From Elusimicrobium sp. An273 (GTDB lineage Bacteria > Elusimicrobiota > Elusimicrobia > Elusimicrobiales > Elusimicrobiaceae): a stretch of DNA of 64,000 bases. Positions 42,549-50,175 of this stretch are shown here, piece after piece. A model generated the notes under the pieces. It was not told the origin of the DNA. It worked only from the letters and a program-made list of their open reading frames with translations, and did not search any database. Every line of letters starts with the position of its first letter. Position 1 is the stretch's first letter. Both the position numbers and the translations under genes were made by a program. Location: NCBI RefSeq assembly GCF_002159705.1, contig NZ_NFJD01000003.1, forward strand, positions 124,001-188,000. Reading direction: 5' to 3'.

Positions 42549-43799
42549 TCAGCCGCCAAAAATATCTACGCCTTTAAACAATTTTCCCAGCTTGCCGAAA
42601 AAGGAGCTTCCTTTTTCGTAAGAGCCGCCGGAATAATCGTCGTAACCGGAATTATCCGAAGCGTAAATAGCCAGCGCCATAGCGGTGCTGTAGAGCGGAT
42701 CAAAAAATTCATCGTCGCTGGTAATCAAGTCGCGCTGTACTACCCCGCGGCGCGCTTCTTTTAAACCCAGGATGTTTACACAGTGTTCCGTAATGCCCGG
42801 CATCAGCGAGCCGCCGCCGGTTACCACACCCACCACCGGCAATTTTTTATAGCCGGAATTTTCCACGCACAAGGCCACCTGTTCAATTAGTTCTTCCACG
42901 CGGGGCTGGATAATGTCCAGCACAAAGCTTTTTTTGATGTTGTGCGTGCTGCGCCCGTCCAAAGACGGAACGGGGATTTCCCCTTCTTCGTCTAAAAAGG
43001 TAGGAAAGGATACGCCGTATTTTTCTTTAATTTCTTTGGCGTTTTGGCGGCTGGTGTGCAACAGGCGGGAAAGGTCGCTCGTAATCAAATCGCAGCCGTA
43101 GGGGATATCGCGGGAGAACTTTAAAATGCCGTCAATGTAAATACCGACGGACATCGTTTCTCCGCCCAAATCCAAAATCAGTGCGCCGATTTCTTTTTCT
43201 TCCTGCGTCAGCACGGTATCGGCCAGCGGCACCAGGCTGTAGAACGTACCGTCAATCTTATACCCCGGGCGCTGGATGGCTTTTGCCAAATTGTTCAGGT
43301 GCGTGGAAGAACCGGTGGTAATGTGTACGTCTACCTCTAACAAAGACCCTTCCATCCCTTCCGGATTGGTAATGCCTTTTTGTTTATCAATGGCATAGCC
43401 CTGCGGAATGACATTGATGATTTCGTTGTCGTTTTTAATCGGCATGGCTTTGGCGTTTTCAATCGCCAAATCCATATCCGCCTGGGTAATTTCTTTATCC
43501 ATGCGGGAAATGTTATACGTGCCGTGGTTGGAAAAAGATTCCAAATGCGCCCCGCGCACGCCCACAAACAGGTTTCCGATTTCCTGGTTGCATTCGCGTT
43601 CAATACTGCCCAAAATATGCGTTACGGCGGCGGAGGTTTCGCGAATATCCGACACCATCCCCCCCCGCAGCCCTTTGCACGGAACGCTGCGCCCCGCCAA
43701 GACTTTCAGTGTATTTGTTTCAAAATCGTGTGCCGCGGCAATACAGGTCAGCTTGCCGCTGCCGACATCCAAGCCGGCAATGATGTTTGTTTTAGCCAT
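42549..43799 (-). CDS. ftsA: cell division protein FtsA
   Basis: A 416-residue actin-like ATPase that tethers FtsZ to the membrane. It shows IAGLDVGSGKLTCIA, the 1C domain after residue 80, the phosphate-2 motif ALILDLGGETMSVGIY and VVGVVTGGGSLMPGI. The C-terminus ends in an amphipathic helix-like stretch (FFGKLGKLFKGVDIFGG) for membrane binding. I chose the ATG at 43799 with AGGTGG at 5 nt over a GTG three codons upstream. Confidence 0.95.
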   Translation of the reverse strand: MAKTNIIAGLDVGSGKLTCIAAAHDFETNTLKVLAGRSVPCKGLRGGMVSDIRETSAAVTHILGSIERECNQEIGNLFVGVRGAHLESFSNHGTYNISRMDKEITQADMDLAIENAKAMPIKNDNEIINVIPQGYAIDKQKGITNPEGMEGSLLEVDVHITTGSSTHLNNLAKAIQRPGYKIDGTFYSLVPLADTVLTQEEKEIGALILDLGGETMSVGIYIDGILKFSRDIPYGCDLITSDLSRLLHTSRQNAKEIKEKYGVSFPTFLDEEGEIPVPSLDGRSTHNIKKSFVLDIIQPRVEELIEQVALCVENSGYKKLPVVGVVTGGGSLMPGITEHCVNILGLKEARRGVVQRDLITSDDEFFDPLYSTAMALAIYASDNSGYDDYSGGSYEKGSSFFGKLGKLFKGVDIFGG

Positions 43800-43840
43800 A
43801 AGAACCACCTAAAAAATATACCTATCTTCTATTATAAAAC

Positions 43841-44662
43841 TTAATGGGACGTCTGTGTTAAAAAAACTTTTCCGTATTTAAAAAAGTGGAAATCCAAGCT
43901 TTTCAGTTCGCCGTAATGCTCCCGGGAATAGGCTAAAATCCGGGCTGCCACATCGGCCTTGCGCTTAAGCTGTACGGCCGGGCCAAAATCAATCACGCAG
44001 CCGTCGGGCATATGCATTTTGACGGTATTGTTTTTTAAATCCATTTGCAAAAAAGCAAAATCCAGTTCGTTGTTTAACTTTAAAGTGCTTTCCACCAAAT
44101 CAATAAACTCGGGGCTTAACTTTTCGGGCACCGGGCCGGAAAGCTCCACAAACGGCACCGGCTCCAACAAATTGGGGTTGGGGTCGGCATACACGGTGCT
44201 GTCTTCGTCGATATAGCGGATGGTATCGTCCGGCAGGACGAACTTGGCAATCGGCTTGCGGTGAACGGCCGAAACGCTCAGCTTGCCGCTTAAAAGCCCG
44301 CGGCTGACCGATACCCCTTTGAGCATAGGGTAGCGTTTGACAATTGCCTCGCGCAAGGCGGCGGCATCTTTTACGGAAAAAGCCTTCCCCTCGTAGGGAG
44401 CGGCCAAAGCGGAAATTTCTTTATTGATTTGCCCCGTAACGCCCGTTACGGAAATGGTTTTGGCGTGCCAGTCGGTAATTTGGGAATTGACCAGCATTCG
44501 GTAGCCTTTTGAGAGCGCCAGCCAGCCGCCGCAGCCGACGACCAGCAAGAGCACCACTACCAAAAAAAATCTAAAAAAAAAGGATGACCCCTGCCGGCGA
44601 ACCACGCGTTTCTTTCTTCCTAAAGACGACGCCGAAGGCCGGTAATAGTCATACTTTTTCAT
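43841..44662 (-). CDS. ftsQ: cell division protein FtsQ/DivIB
   Basis: A 273-residue bitopic protein with a basic cytoplasmic N-terminus (about residues 1-28), one transmembrane helix (29-51), a POTRA domain (about 65-135, ISVTGVTGQINKEI) and a beta domain (140-260). It scaffolds FtsL, FtsB and FtsI at the septum. The ATG at 44662 fits better than an upstream GTG because it gives the usual basic N-terminus. It starts 22 bp after tRNA-Leu on the same strand and is the first protein gene of the division operon. Confidence 0.88.
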   Translation of the reverse strand: MKKYDYYRPSASSLGRKKRVVRRQGSSFFFRFFLVVVLLLVVGCGGWLALSKGYRMLVNSQITDWHAKTISVTGVTGQINKEISALAAPYEGKAFSVKDAAALREAIVKRYPMLKGVSVSRGLLSGKLSVSAVHRKPIAKFVLPDDTIRYIDEDSTVYADPNPNLLEPVPFVELSGPVPEKLSPEFIDLVESTLKLNNELDFAFLQMDLKNNTVKMHMPDGCVIDFGPAVQLKRKADVAARILAYSREHYGELKSLDFHFFKYGKVFLTQTSH

Positions 44663-44684
44663 AGTCACCAACACAAATTAAAAA

Positions 44685-44768
44685 TGGGCGGAAAGGGAGT
44701 TGAACCCTTAAGGACTTTCGTCCATACGGTCCTGAGCCGTACGCGTCTGCCAATTCCGCCACCCGCCC
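44685..44768 (-). tRNA. tRNA-Leu(CAG)
   Basis: An 84-nt class II tRNA. The acceptor stem is GGGCGGG/TCCGCCC, the anticodon arm is TACGG-CTCAGGA-CCGTA giving anticodon CAG, the variable arm pairs GGAC with GTCC, and the T loop is TTCAACT. The discriminator is A and CCA is not encoded. It probably shares a transcript with ftsQ. Confidence 0.95.
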
Positions 44769-44778
44769 AAGTAAATAT

Positions 44779-44807
44779 ATTTTAGAAAATTGTAATAAAA
44801 AAATCCA
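44779..44807 (-). promoter_or_regulatory. promoter of tRNA-Leu and possibly the fts operon
   Basis: On the minus strand TGGATT (44802-44807), a 17-nt spacer and TAAAAT (44779-44784), about 10 bp before the tRNA 5' end. Confidence 0.5.
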
Positions 44808-44880
44808 GTTTTTTATTTTTGTATAGGGAAAAATGCCGTCTAAACCTTTGTATTTTCCTACAAAAACAAGCCAAACCCGT

Positions 44881-45351
44881 TTAAAAACGGATGTTATTTT
44901 TAAAATGTTGTTCCATTTCGCGGTTCAAGTCGCGCTTTTTTAAAGATTCCCGCTTGTCAAAGAGGTGTTTCCCTTTGGCCACGCCCAGTTTCAGTTTCGC
45001 CCAGCCGTTTTTAAAATATACTTCCACAGGAACCAGCGAATACCCTTTCAGCTCCGCCTTGGCGCCCAGTTTGCGGATTTCTTTTTTGTTCAGCAGCAGC
45101 CGCCTCACGCGTGTAGGGTCGGGCTCGGTCAGGGAATTAAACTTATACGGTTTTACGTGCATATTATACACGCGCGCCTGCCCGTTTTCCACCCGCACGA
45201 AACTGCCGTCCAGACTCAGCTCTTTTTGGCGGATGGATTTCACTTCCGCTCCCAGCAGTTCCAGGCCGGCTTCATACGTATCTTCTATAAAATAATCGTG
45301 GTACGCTTTGCGGTTTGTGCAAACGACTAAAACGGACTCTTTCTTCGGCAT
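44881..45351 (-). CDS. smpB: SsrA-binding protein
   Basis: A 156-residue trans-translation factor that binds tmRNA and places it on stalled ribosomes. Family blocks are FIEDTYEAGLELLGAEVKSIR, GQARVYNMHVKPY, RRLLLNKKEI and the basic C-terminal tail ESLKKRDLNREM. I chose the ATG at 45351, which lies 6 nt after TGC-TATCAT. A longer reading from an upstream start would cover the promoter. No Shine-Dalgarno is present. The tmRNA gene was not found in this window. Confidence 0.94.
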   Translation of the reverse strand: MPKKESVLVVCTNRKAYHDYFIEDTYEAGLELLGAEVKSIRQKELSLDGSFVRVENGQARVYNMHVKPYKFNSLTEPDPTRVRRLLLNKKEIRKLGAKAELKGYSLVPVEVYFKNGWAKLKLGVAKGKHLFDKRESLKKRDLNREMEQHFKNNIRF

Positions 45352-45357
45352 ATTTAT

Positions 45358-45366
45358 ATGATAGCA
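45358..45366 (-). promoter_or_regulatory. extended -10 promoter of smpB, predicted leaderless
   Basis: TGC-TATCAT on the minus strand ends 6 nt before the smpB ATG. Confidence 0.6.
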
Positions 45367-45378
45367 AATTACTCCCAC

Positions 45379-45410
45379 AAAAAACCCTGCCGCTTAGGGC
45401 AGGGTTTTTG
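45379..45410 (-). terminator. terminator of the Cys-rich secreted protein gene
   Basis: AAAACCCTGCC / GGCAGGGTTTT-like stem with an A run on the plus strand, 19 bp past the stop. Confidence 0.85.
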
Positions 45411-45428
45411 AAAAAAAAGGCAAGCATT

Positions 45429-46442
45429 TTATTCGCAAAGGAAAATGGGCGTTTCCGCATAGACGCCGACACTGGCTATACCGGACAGATGACACCCGCT
45501 CGGATTAAAGCAGTATCTGCCTTTTTGCGAGCAGGGGCCGCCTTCCGTCGCCTGCCCGCTGCTGCCGGTAATAGAATAGCACGATTCCACATAAGCCGTC
45601 GGCACATCGGACGAGCGGACAGACAGCGTATTCGGACACGCACACCAAGCCGTACCGTCACTGCAGGAGTTATTTACTCTCAAATAAGAGCGCACTTGTC
45701 TAAACTTGTATTTGGTAGCGTCATCATCGTCATCACCAGATCCGCCGCCAGGAGAATCCGGAATACAATTTTTCAGTGCCAGCAGCCATACCTCTTGGGT
45801 AGGTTTGGAGTTCGTTCTGCGTTTTTCCCAAGCCAATTGGCACGAATTTAACGTGCTGCCGGTATTGGTATGCGCCCCCGTCGGCTCCGGGATATCATTT
45901 CCGGACAAATAAAAACCATTGGTGGACTCCTCGCCGTACAAATCTACGGAGGAGCCATTGTTTCCTTCCACTGTCAAGGTGTTGCCTTTTACTGTACCGG
46001 CTTTTTGTCTAAGGATATTGACGGCATTTAACGTTTGAATATAGGAGTCCTGATTATAGGTTTGCGTGCCGCCCATGGCATTTACTTTAGAAAGCAGTCC
46101 AGCCGGAGTGGAAGTACTGACCGATTCATAGCCGCTGTAAGCATTCATGGTATTTCCGTGAAAAGCGGTTCTCGGCATATCAATAGACGACCCACTTTCC
46201 CCCGCCACCGACAGCAAGTCATAAATCCGGCTTGTTGTATCTGTAGAAACCGTTATGGTACCGCTGGTAGCAATGTCCATGCGCGGTGTGCTTAATCCGC
46301 CGCGCAGCGTGGCGGAATCGGCTACTTTCAAGTAGTCATATTCCCCCATGCGGGAAGGGTTGTAGCTGATGGAAGAAACCACTTCCCCAAATCCAAGAGC
46401 GGGAAGCAGCAACAAACATCCCAATAAAATGTTCTTTTTCAT
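45429..46442 (-). CDS. secreted Cys-rich surface protein of unknown function
   Basis: A 337-residue protein with a signal peptide (MKKNILLGCLLLLPALGFG). The middle is Ser/Thr/Gly/Asn-rich and beta-prone. At about residue 240 a GGGSGDDDDDATK linker leads to a Cys-rich C-terminal domain (about 245-337) with eight to ten Cys, including CSDGTAWCACPN and CSQKGRYCFNPSGC. The base composition is more AT-rich than its neighbours. I chose the ATG at 46442 with AAGGA at about 8 nt. It may be an adhesin or a surface-exposed ligand-binding protein; no family is recognised. Confidence 0.75.
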   Translation of the reverse strand: MKKNILLGCLLLLPALGFGEVVSSISYNPSRMGEYDYLKVADSATLRGGLSTPRMDIATSGTITVSTDTTSRIYDLLSVAGESGSSIDMPRTAFHGNTMNAYSGYESVSTSTPAGLLSKVNAMGGTQTYNQDSYIQTLNAVNILRQKAGTVKGNTLTVEGNNGSSVDLYGEESTNGFYLSGNDIPEPTGAHTNTGSTLNSCQLAWEKRRTNSKPTQEVWLLALKNCIPDSPGGGSGDDDDDATKYKFRQVRSYLRVNNSCSDGTAWCACPNTLSVRSSDVPTAYVESCYSITGSSGQATEGGPCSQKGRYCFNPSGCHLSGIASVGVYAETPIFLCE

Positions 46443-46516
46443 AATACATCCTTGAGATTTGTTTATCATCTCTTTATAAATTAAATTTTGCTAAAAATTT
46501 CTGTAAAATCCAACTC

Positions 46517-46546
46517 ACTATATCAAAAAACAAAATGTAAAGTCAA
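46517..46546 (-). promoter_or_regulatory. promoter of the Cys-rich secreted protein gene
   Basis: On the minus strand TTGACT (46541-46546), an 18-nt spacer ending TGA, and TATAGT (46517-46522). The leader is about 68 nt. Confidence 0.7.
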
Positions 46547-46653
46547 TCTGCCCCCAACTGCCGTAAGCAGACTTCTTCTTTTCATTTTACGGTTGAATTT
46601 CGTTTTTTCAAGGCCTACCCACCTTCCTCTTCAAACGCACCTGCGGTCAAAAG

Positions 46654-46662
46654 TGCTATGAT
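46654..46662 (+). promoter_or_regulatory. extended -10 promoter of hydG, predicted leaderless
   Basis: TGC-TATGAT ends 6 nt before the ATG at 46669. No Shine-Dalgarno is present. Confidence 0.55.
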
Positions 46663-46668
46663 ATAAGT

Positions 46669-48051
46669 ATGATTATTGATGACGAAAAACTGCAACGAAC
46701 TTTGGAAAAAGCCAAGTCCCACTCGGACTCCGAAGTGACGGAAATTTTAAAAAAAGCCCGTGAGTTAAAAGGCATTTCGCTGGAAGAAGCGGCTGTCTTG
46801 TTAAACCTCACCGATAAAAAACTGTTAAACGACCTTTTTAATACGGCCAAATACGTTAAAGAAGCCATTTACGGCAACCGCATCGTGCTGTTTGCGCCGC
46901 TGTATATTTCCAACATTTGCACCAACGAATGCATTTATTGTGCGTTCCGCCGCTCCAACACCCATTTAAAACGCCACGCCAGCACGCAGGACGAAATCCG
47001 CCAGGAAGTAACCGCCCTCTTGCAGCAAGGGCATAAACGCATTTTGATGGTAGCCGGCGAGGCGTACCCCGGCGGCGGCCTGCAATACGTGTACGACAGC
47101 ATCAAAACCATTTACGACACCCGCTGGAACGGGCAGAACATCCGCCGCGTCAACGTCAACATCGCCCCGCTGACGGAACCCGAATTTGAGCAACTTAAAA
47201 AATGCAACATCGGCACCTATCAGCTGTTCCAGGAAACCTATCATAAGGAAACCTACGCCAAGCTGCATATTGCCGGCGCCAAGAAAGACTATCAGTTCCG
47301 CCTGGACGCGATGGACCGCGCCCTGCAGGCCGGCATTAACGATGTAGGCATCGGGCCGCTGTTAGGCCTGTACGACCACAAATACGAAATTTTGGCCACC
47401 TTGGAACATTCCTGGTATCTGGATAAAACCTACGGCGTAGGCCCGCACACCATTTCCATTCCGCGCATTGAACCGGCGGAAGGGTCGGACTTCAGCCAAC
47501 ACCCCAATGACGTGCTGACGGATGACGATTTTAAAAAATGTGTGGCCGTCCTGCGTTTGGCGGTGCCGTACACGGGCATTATTTTAAGTACGCGCGAATC
47601 GCCCGCCATGAGAAACGCCTGCTTGGAGTTGGGCGTCTCGCAAATTTCGGCCGCGTCCCGCGTCAATCCGGGCGGCTACTCGTACGACAAGCAAAACGGC
47701 AGCCAGTTTACGCTGACCGACGACCGCTCCCTGGCCGAAGTGATAGACGCCGTGGTGGACGCCAAACATATGCCGTCCTTCTGCACGGGCTGCTACCGCT
47801 TGGGCCGCGTAGGCAAGGATTTTATGGATATGGCAAAACCGGGCCTTATCAAAACCCACTGCCTGCCCAACGCCATGTTTACGTTTGCCGAATACTTGGA
47901 AGACTTTGCCCCCGCGCCTTTAAAAGCCAAGGGCTACGCGCTGATTGACAGCACCGCCAAAGACGCCTTCCCGCAGGATTCGCCTATCCATAAAATGATA
48001 GAGGACAATCTCAAAGCCATTAAAGAAGGCAAACGGGACTTGTACTTTTAA
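46669..48051 (+). CDS. hydG: [FeFe] hydrogenase maturase HydG (radical SAM tyrosine lyase)
   Basis: A 460-residue ThiH-like radical SAM enzyme that splits tyrosine to supply CO and cyanide for the hydrogenase H-cluster. The radical SAM cluster motif is CTNECIYC (Cys84, 88, 91). The HydG-specific C-terminal auxiliary cluster motif is present as FCTGCYRLGR plus a later Cys in KTHCLPNA, which separates it from ThiH. The length is normal. HydF is encoded separately at 54958-56136. HydE and hydrogenase subunits are not in this window. Confidence 0.93.
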   Translation: MIIDDEKLQRTLEKAKSHSDSEVTEILKKARELKGISLEEAAVLLNLTDKKLLNDLFNTAKYVKEAIYGNRIVLFAPLYISNICTNECIYCAFRRSNTHLKRHASTQDEIRQEVTALLQQGHKRILMVAGEAYPGGGLQYVYDSIKTIYDTRWNGQNIRRVNVNIAPLTEPEFEQLKKCNIGTYQLFQETYHKETYAKLHIAGAKKDYQFRLDAMDRALQAGINDVGIGPLLGLYDHKYEILATLEHSWYLDKTYGVGPHTISIPRIEPAEGSDFSQHPNDVLTDDDFKKCVAVLRLAVPYTGIILSTRESPAMRNACLELGVSQISAASRVNPGGYSYDKQNGSQFTLTDDRSLAEVIDAVVDAKHMPSFCTGCYRLGRVGKDFMDMAKPGLIKTHCLPNAMFTFAEYLEDFAPAPLKAKGYALIDSTAKDAFPQDSPIHKMIEDNLKAIKEGKRDLYF

Positions 48052-48070
48052 GCAAACGCTTTTGCTTGCG

Positions 48071-48098
48071 CCCGGCGCCTAAACGCGCCGGGTTTTTT
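48071..48098 (+). terminator. intrinsic terminator of hydG
   Basis: CCCGGCGC / GCGCCGGG stem followed by T6. The next 140 bp, up to the porin terminator, hold nothing I can identify. Confidence 0.88.
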
Positions 48099-48241
48099 AT
48101 GTTAAAGCGCTCTTATATGCACAAGCCCGCGGCGGATTGGCGGGGATACTCTGGGGAGAGCCGGGGTATTTTCCGTTCGGCCGTTTTCGACAGGGTATCT
48201 TCCCCGTCCAAGATCCGCCTAGTTGCCAAATGTTTCCCCAT

Positions 48242-48270
48242 AAAAAAACCCCGCCCGAAGGCGGGGTTTT
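48242..48270 (-). terminator. intrinsic terminator of the porin gene
   Basis: AACCCCGCC / GGCGGGGTT stem with an A run on the plus strand, 17 bp past the porin stop. Confidence 0.88.
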
Positions 48271-48287
48271 ATCTGCGTTAAAACAGA

Positions 48288-49445
48288 TTAGAACTTCACG
48301 TTCACGCCAGCTTGATAGACGGTAGCGTCGGATCTGTCAAAGTCCGCTCTGGACAGTTTGGCATAACCGATACCGGCAAACAAGCCCACGTTTTCGTTGT
48401 GCTGATAGGTGGCGGTCAAGTCCGCTTCCAGCGTGGCCGCGTGTTGAGCCGTTCTATCCTGGAAGGCAAAGCCGTCCAAGGCGAGCGTCCATTTTTCCCA
48501 GTTGTAGTCCAAACCGACGTTGAAAATGCGAGATTCGGACAATACATCCGTCAGGTCATTTCCAAAGAAGGTTTTCCCATAGACTAAACCCGGAGCATAA
48601 GCGCCGTATTCAGATACCGTACCTTTCTGGTAGATGAAGGCGGCTCTGGGGGTAAAGGCATCCATGTTCAACGAACCGTCTACTTTTACCAAGTAGGGGT
48701 TGTCATGAGATTCTTTTACCAAGCGGTCGCCGCTGTGAGAGCGGGCATATTCCACGCTCAAGGCACCGGCTTCCGGCATCATGGACAATTTGGCCCCGTA
48801 GAACCCTTGGAATTCGTCATTCCAAACATTGTTCTTGTACGTATAGCCATACACTTGAGCTTTGACCGTATCCGTCAGGTTCATGCGGAAATCAATACCG
48901 TAGAAGTCGGCATTGGATTTGGTTTGCGGGTCAAAGGTTAAGACTTTGGTGGTTTTACCGGCAATCAAGGTCAAGGCCTTAACATCGTCGGCATAGGTCA
49001 GTTTGGCGGCGTCCAACGAGGTGACCGGGCTGGACAACGCAGCCATATAACCATGGCGCGGGCCAAAATACAACAAGGCACTGTCTTCATCGCCGTAGAA
49101 TTGGCGGCCCAGCGTCAATTCAAAGCGATCCATCAAGTTGGACAAAACCATATTGGCTTCCGCCAAATAAATCTGGTTTTGATAGGTGTTCAGGTCTTTA
49201 CCTTTTTCAGCCCCGTCCCAAGCCGTATTATACACGAATTGGACGTTGGCTCTCACGTCTTCGGTCAGTTCGGCAGACAAGCCGGCCATCACGCGGGAAG
49301 CCGCACCGTTAGCCTCGCTCTTTTGCGCATTGTTATTGGCGCCAATTACTTCAATTTCGCCAATGGCATCTACATTATCTACGATAGCGGCGTTAATAGG
49401 CCAGGCCATCGTCATGGCTAAAAGTAAGCCCAGTAGTTTTTTCAT
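48288..49445 (-). CDS. outer-membrane porin-like beta-barrel
   Basis: A 385-residue protein with a Sec signal peptide (cleavage expected after INAA, about residue 20). The mature part is acidic and made of alternating-pattern strands, for example FELTLGRQFYGDEDSALLYFGPRHGYM, and ends NVKF with a C-terminal Phe. This is the pattern of a 14- to 18-strand porin. It should allow diffusion of small solutes through the outer membrane. AGGAGG precedes the ATG. An oppositely oriented small RNA candidate begins about 130 bp upstream. Confidence 0.82.
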   Translation of the reverse strand: MKKLLGLLLAMTMAWPINAAIVDNVDAIGEIEVIGANNNAQKSEANGAASRVMAGLSAELTEDVRANVQFVYNTAWDGAEKGKDLNTYQNQIYLAEANMVLSNLMDRFELTLGRQFYGDEDSALLYFGPRHGYMAALSSPVTSLDAAKLTYADDVKALTLIAGKTTKVLTFDPQTKSNADFYGIDFRMNLTDTVKAQVYGYTYKNNVWNDEFQGFYGAKLSMMPEAGALSVEYARSHSGDRLVKESHDNPYLVKVDGSLNMDAFTPRAAFIYQKGTVSEYGAYAPGLVYGKTFFGNDLTDVLSESRIFNVGLDYNWEKWTLALDGFAFQDRTAQHAATLEADLTATYQHNENVGLFAGIGYAKLSRADFDRSDATVYQAGVNVKF

Positions 49446-49538
49446 CTAGTTACATCCTCCTGTGTAATTTTTAAACTACCCTACCTTTGTATTGAAACTT
49501 TTTAACTTCCGCTTGGCAAGAGCAAAATAAATTTAGGC

Positions 49539-49567
49539 TTGACAGTTTGTTTTAGAACTGGTATCCT
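49539..49567 (+). promoter_or_regulatory. strong promoter of a small RNA candidate
   Basis: TTGACA (49539-49544), a 17-nt spacer ending TGG, and TATCCT (49562-49567). It is one of the best promoter matches in the window and no gene of usual size follows it. Confidence 0.75.
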
Positions 49568-49573
49568 ATTTCT

Positions 49574-49715
49574 CCCTTTTAATTAAACGATTTTAAAAAA
49601 ATGATTTTTTTGAGTTTTTACCGTCTGAGAATGAGTTTTCGCTTTGCCTAACTGTCCGCCCGTTTTTTTTGCTGACCGACAAAAAAAATCCCGCGTTTTA
49701 CACGCGGGATTTTTT
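49574..49715 (+). ncRNA. small RNA candidate of about 140 nt divergent from the porin gene
   Basis: The segment runs from the promoter at 49539-49567 to an intrinsic terminator at 49683-49715 (AAAAATCCCGCG / CGCGGGATTTTT). It is U-rich in the first half. A 16-codon frame without Shine-Dalgarno starts at 49602 (MIFLSFYRLRMSFRFA), but the segment is more likely non-coding. The terminator also serves the PPC-domain gene that converges from the right. Its position beside a porin recalls porin-regulating sRNAs such as MicF, which is only an analogy. Confidence 0.55.
49683..49715. terminator. bidirectional terminator between the small RNA and the PPC-domain gene
   Basis: AAAAATCCCGCG / CGCGGGATTTTT perfect stem with A and T tracts on both sides. 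Confidence 0.9.
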
Positions 49716-49728
49716 AATTAGTTTCGCG

Positions 49729-50157
49729 TTAAGCCCAAAGCGAAAGCTTGGTTACTTTATCGGATCTTCTTACTTTCGGCTCGCCCACCAGCTCCTGGAT
49801 ATACGCCTCGCACACATAGATTTTGGTACCCGGGAACAAGTGCCCGCCAATGGCTTGGTTGTCTTTGCCGGCCATCACCACATGGGCATGCACCTGCGGG
49901 CGGTTGTCCTGAATGCTGATGTTGCCGCAGAGGCTGATGAGTTCCATCTCCTGGTTGATGACGGTTTTCTCGTATTTCTTTTTGTTCTGGTCGTAGCAGC
50001 CAATGGTGGCGTTAGACACGGAGCCAATCACATTGACGATGCCGCATTTCACTTGGTTGTCGTGGCAAAAATCAGCGAGCGACTCCAACAAATCCTTGCC
50101 TTTAGGAAGCCTGAAAAGATATGTCCGTCCGGTCAAGTAAGGTTTTTCTTCTGCCAT
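49729..50157 (-). CDS. PPC domain (DUF296) protein
   Basis: A 142-residue single-domain PPC/DUF296 protein. The metal-binding trio of His is suggested by VHAHVVMAGKDNQAIGGHLFPG. Bacterial PPC proteins are trimers of uncertain function; in plants the domain is joined to AT-hooks. The C-terminus LSLWA is slightly extended. AGGAG lies before the ATG. It is 18 bp after the transketolase-like gene on the same strand. Confidence 0.88.
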   Translation of the reverse strand: MAEEKPYLTGRTYLFRLPKGKDLLESLADFCHDNQVKCGIVNVIGSVSNATIGCYDQNKKKYEKTVINQEMELISLCGNISIQDNRPQVHAHVVMAGKDNQAIGGHLFPGTKIYVCEAYIQELVGEPKVRRSDKVTKLSLWA

Positions 50158-50175
50158 TTTATTCTCCTATGGGGC

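Noticed and set aside
46442..46668. Possible extra gene in the AT-rich gap between the secreted protein and hydG
   Set aside because: No frame of useful length has a Shine-Dalgarno; the gap holds the two divergent promoters and about 100 bp in which I see nothing.
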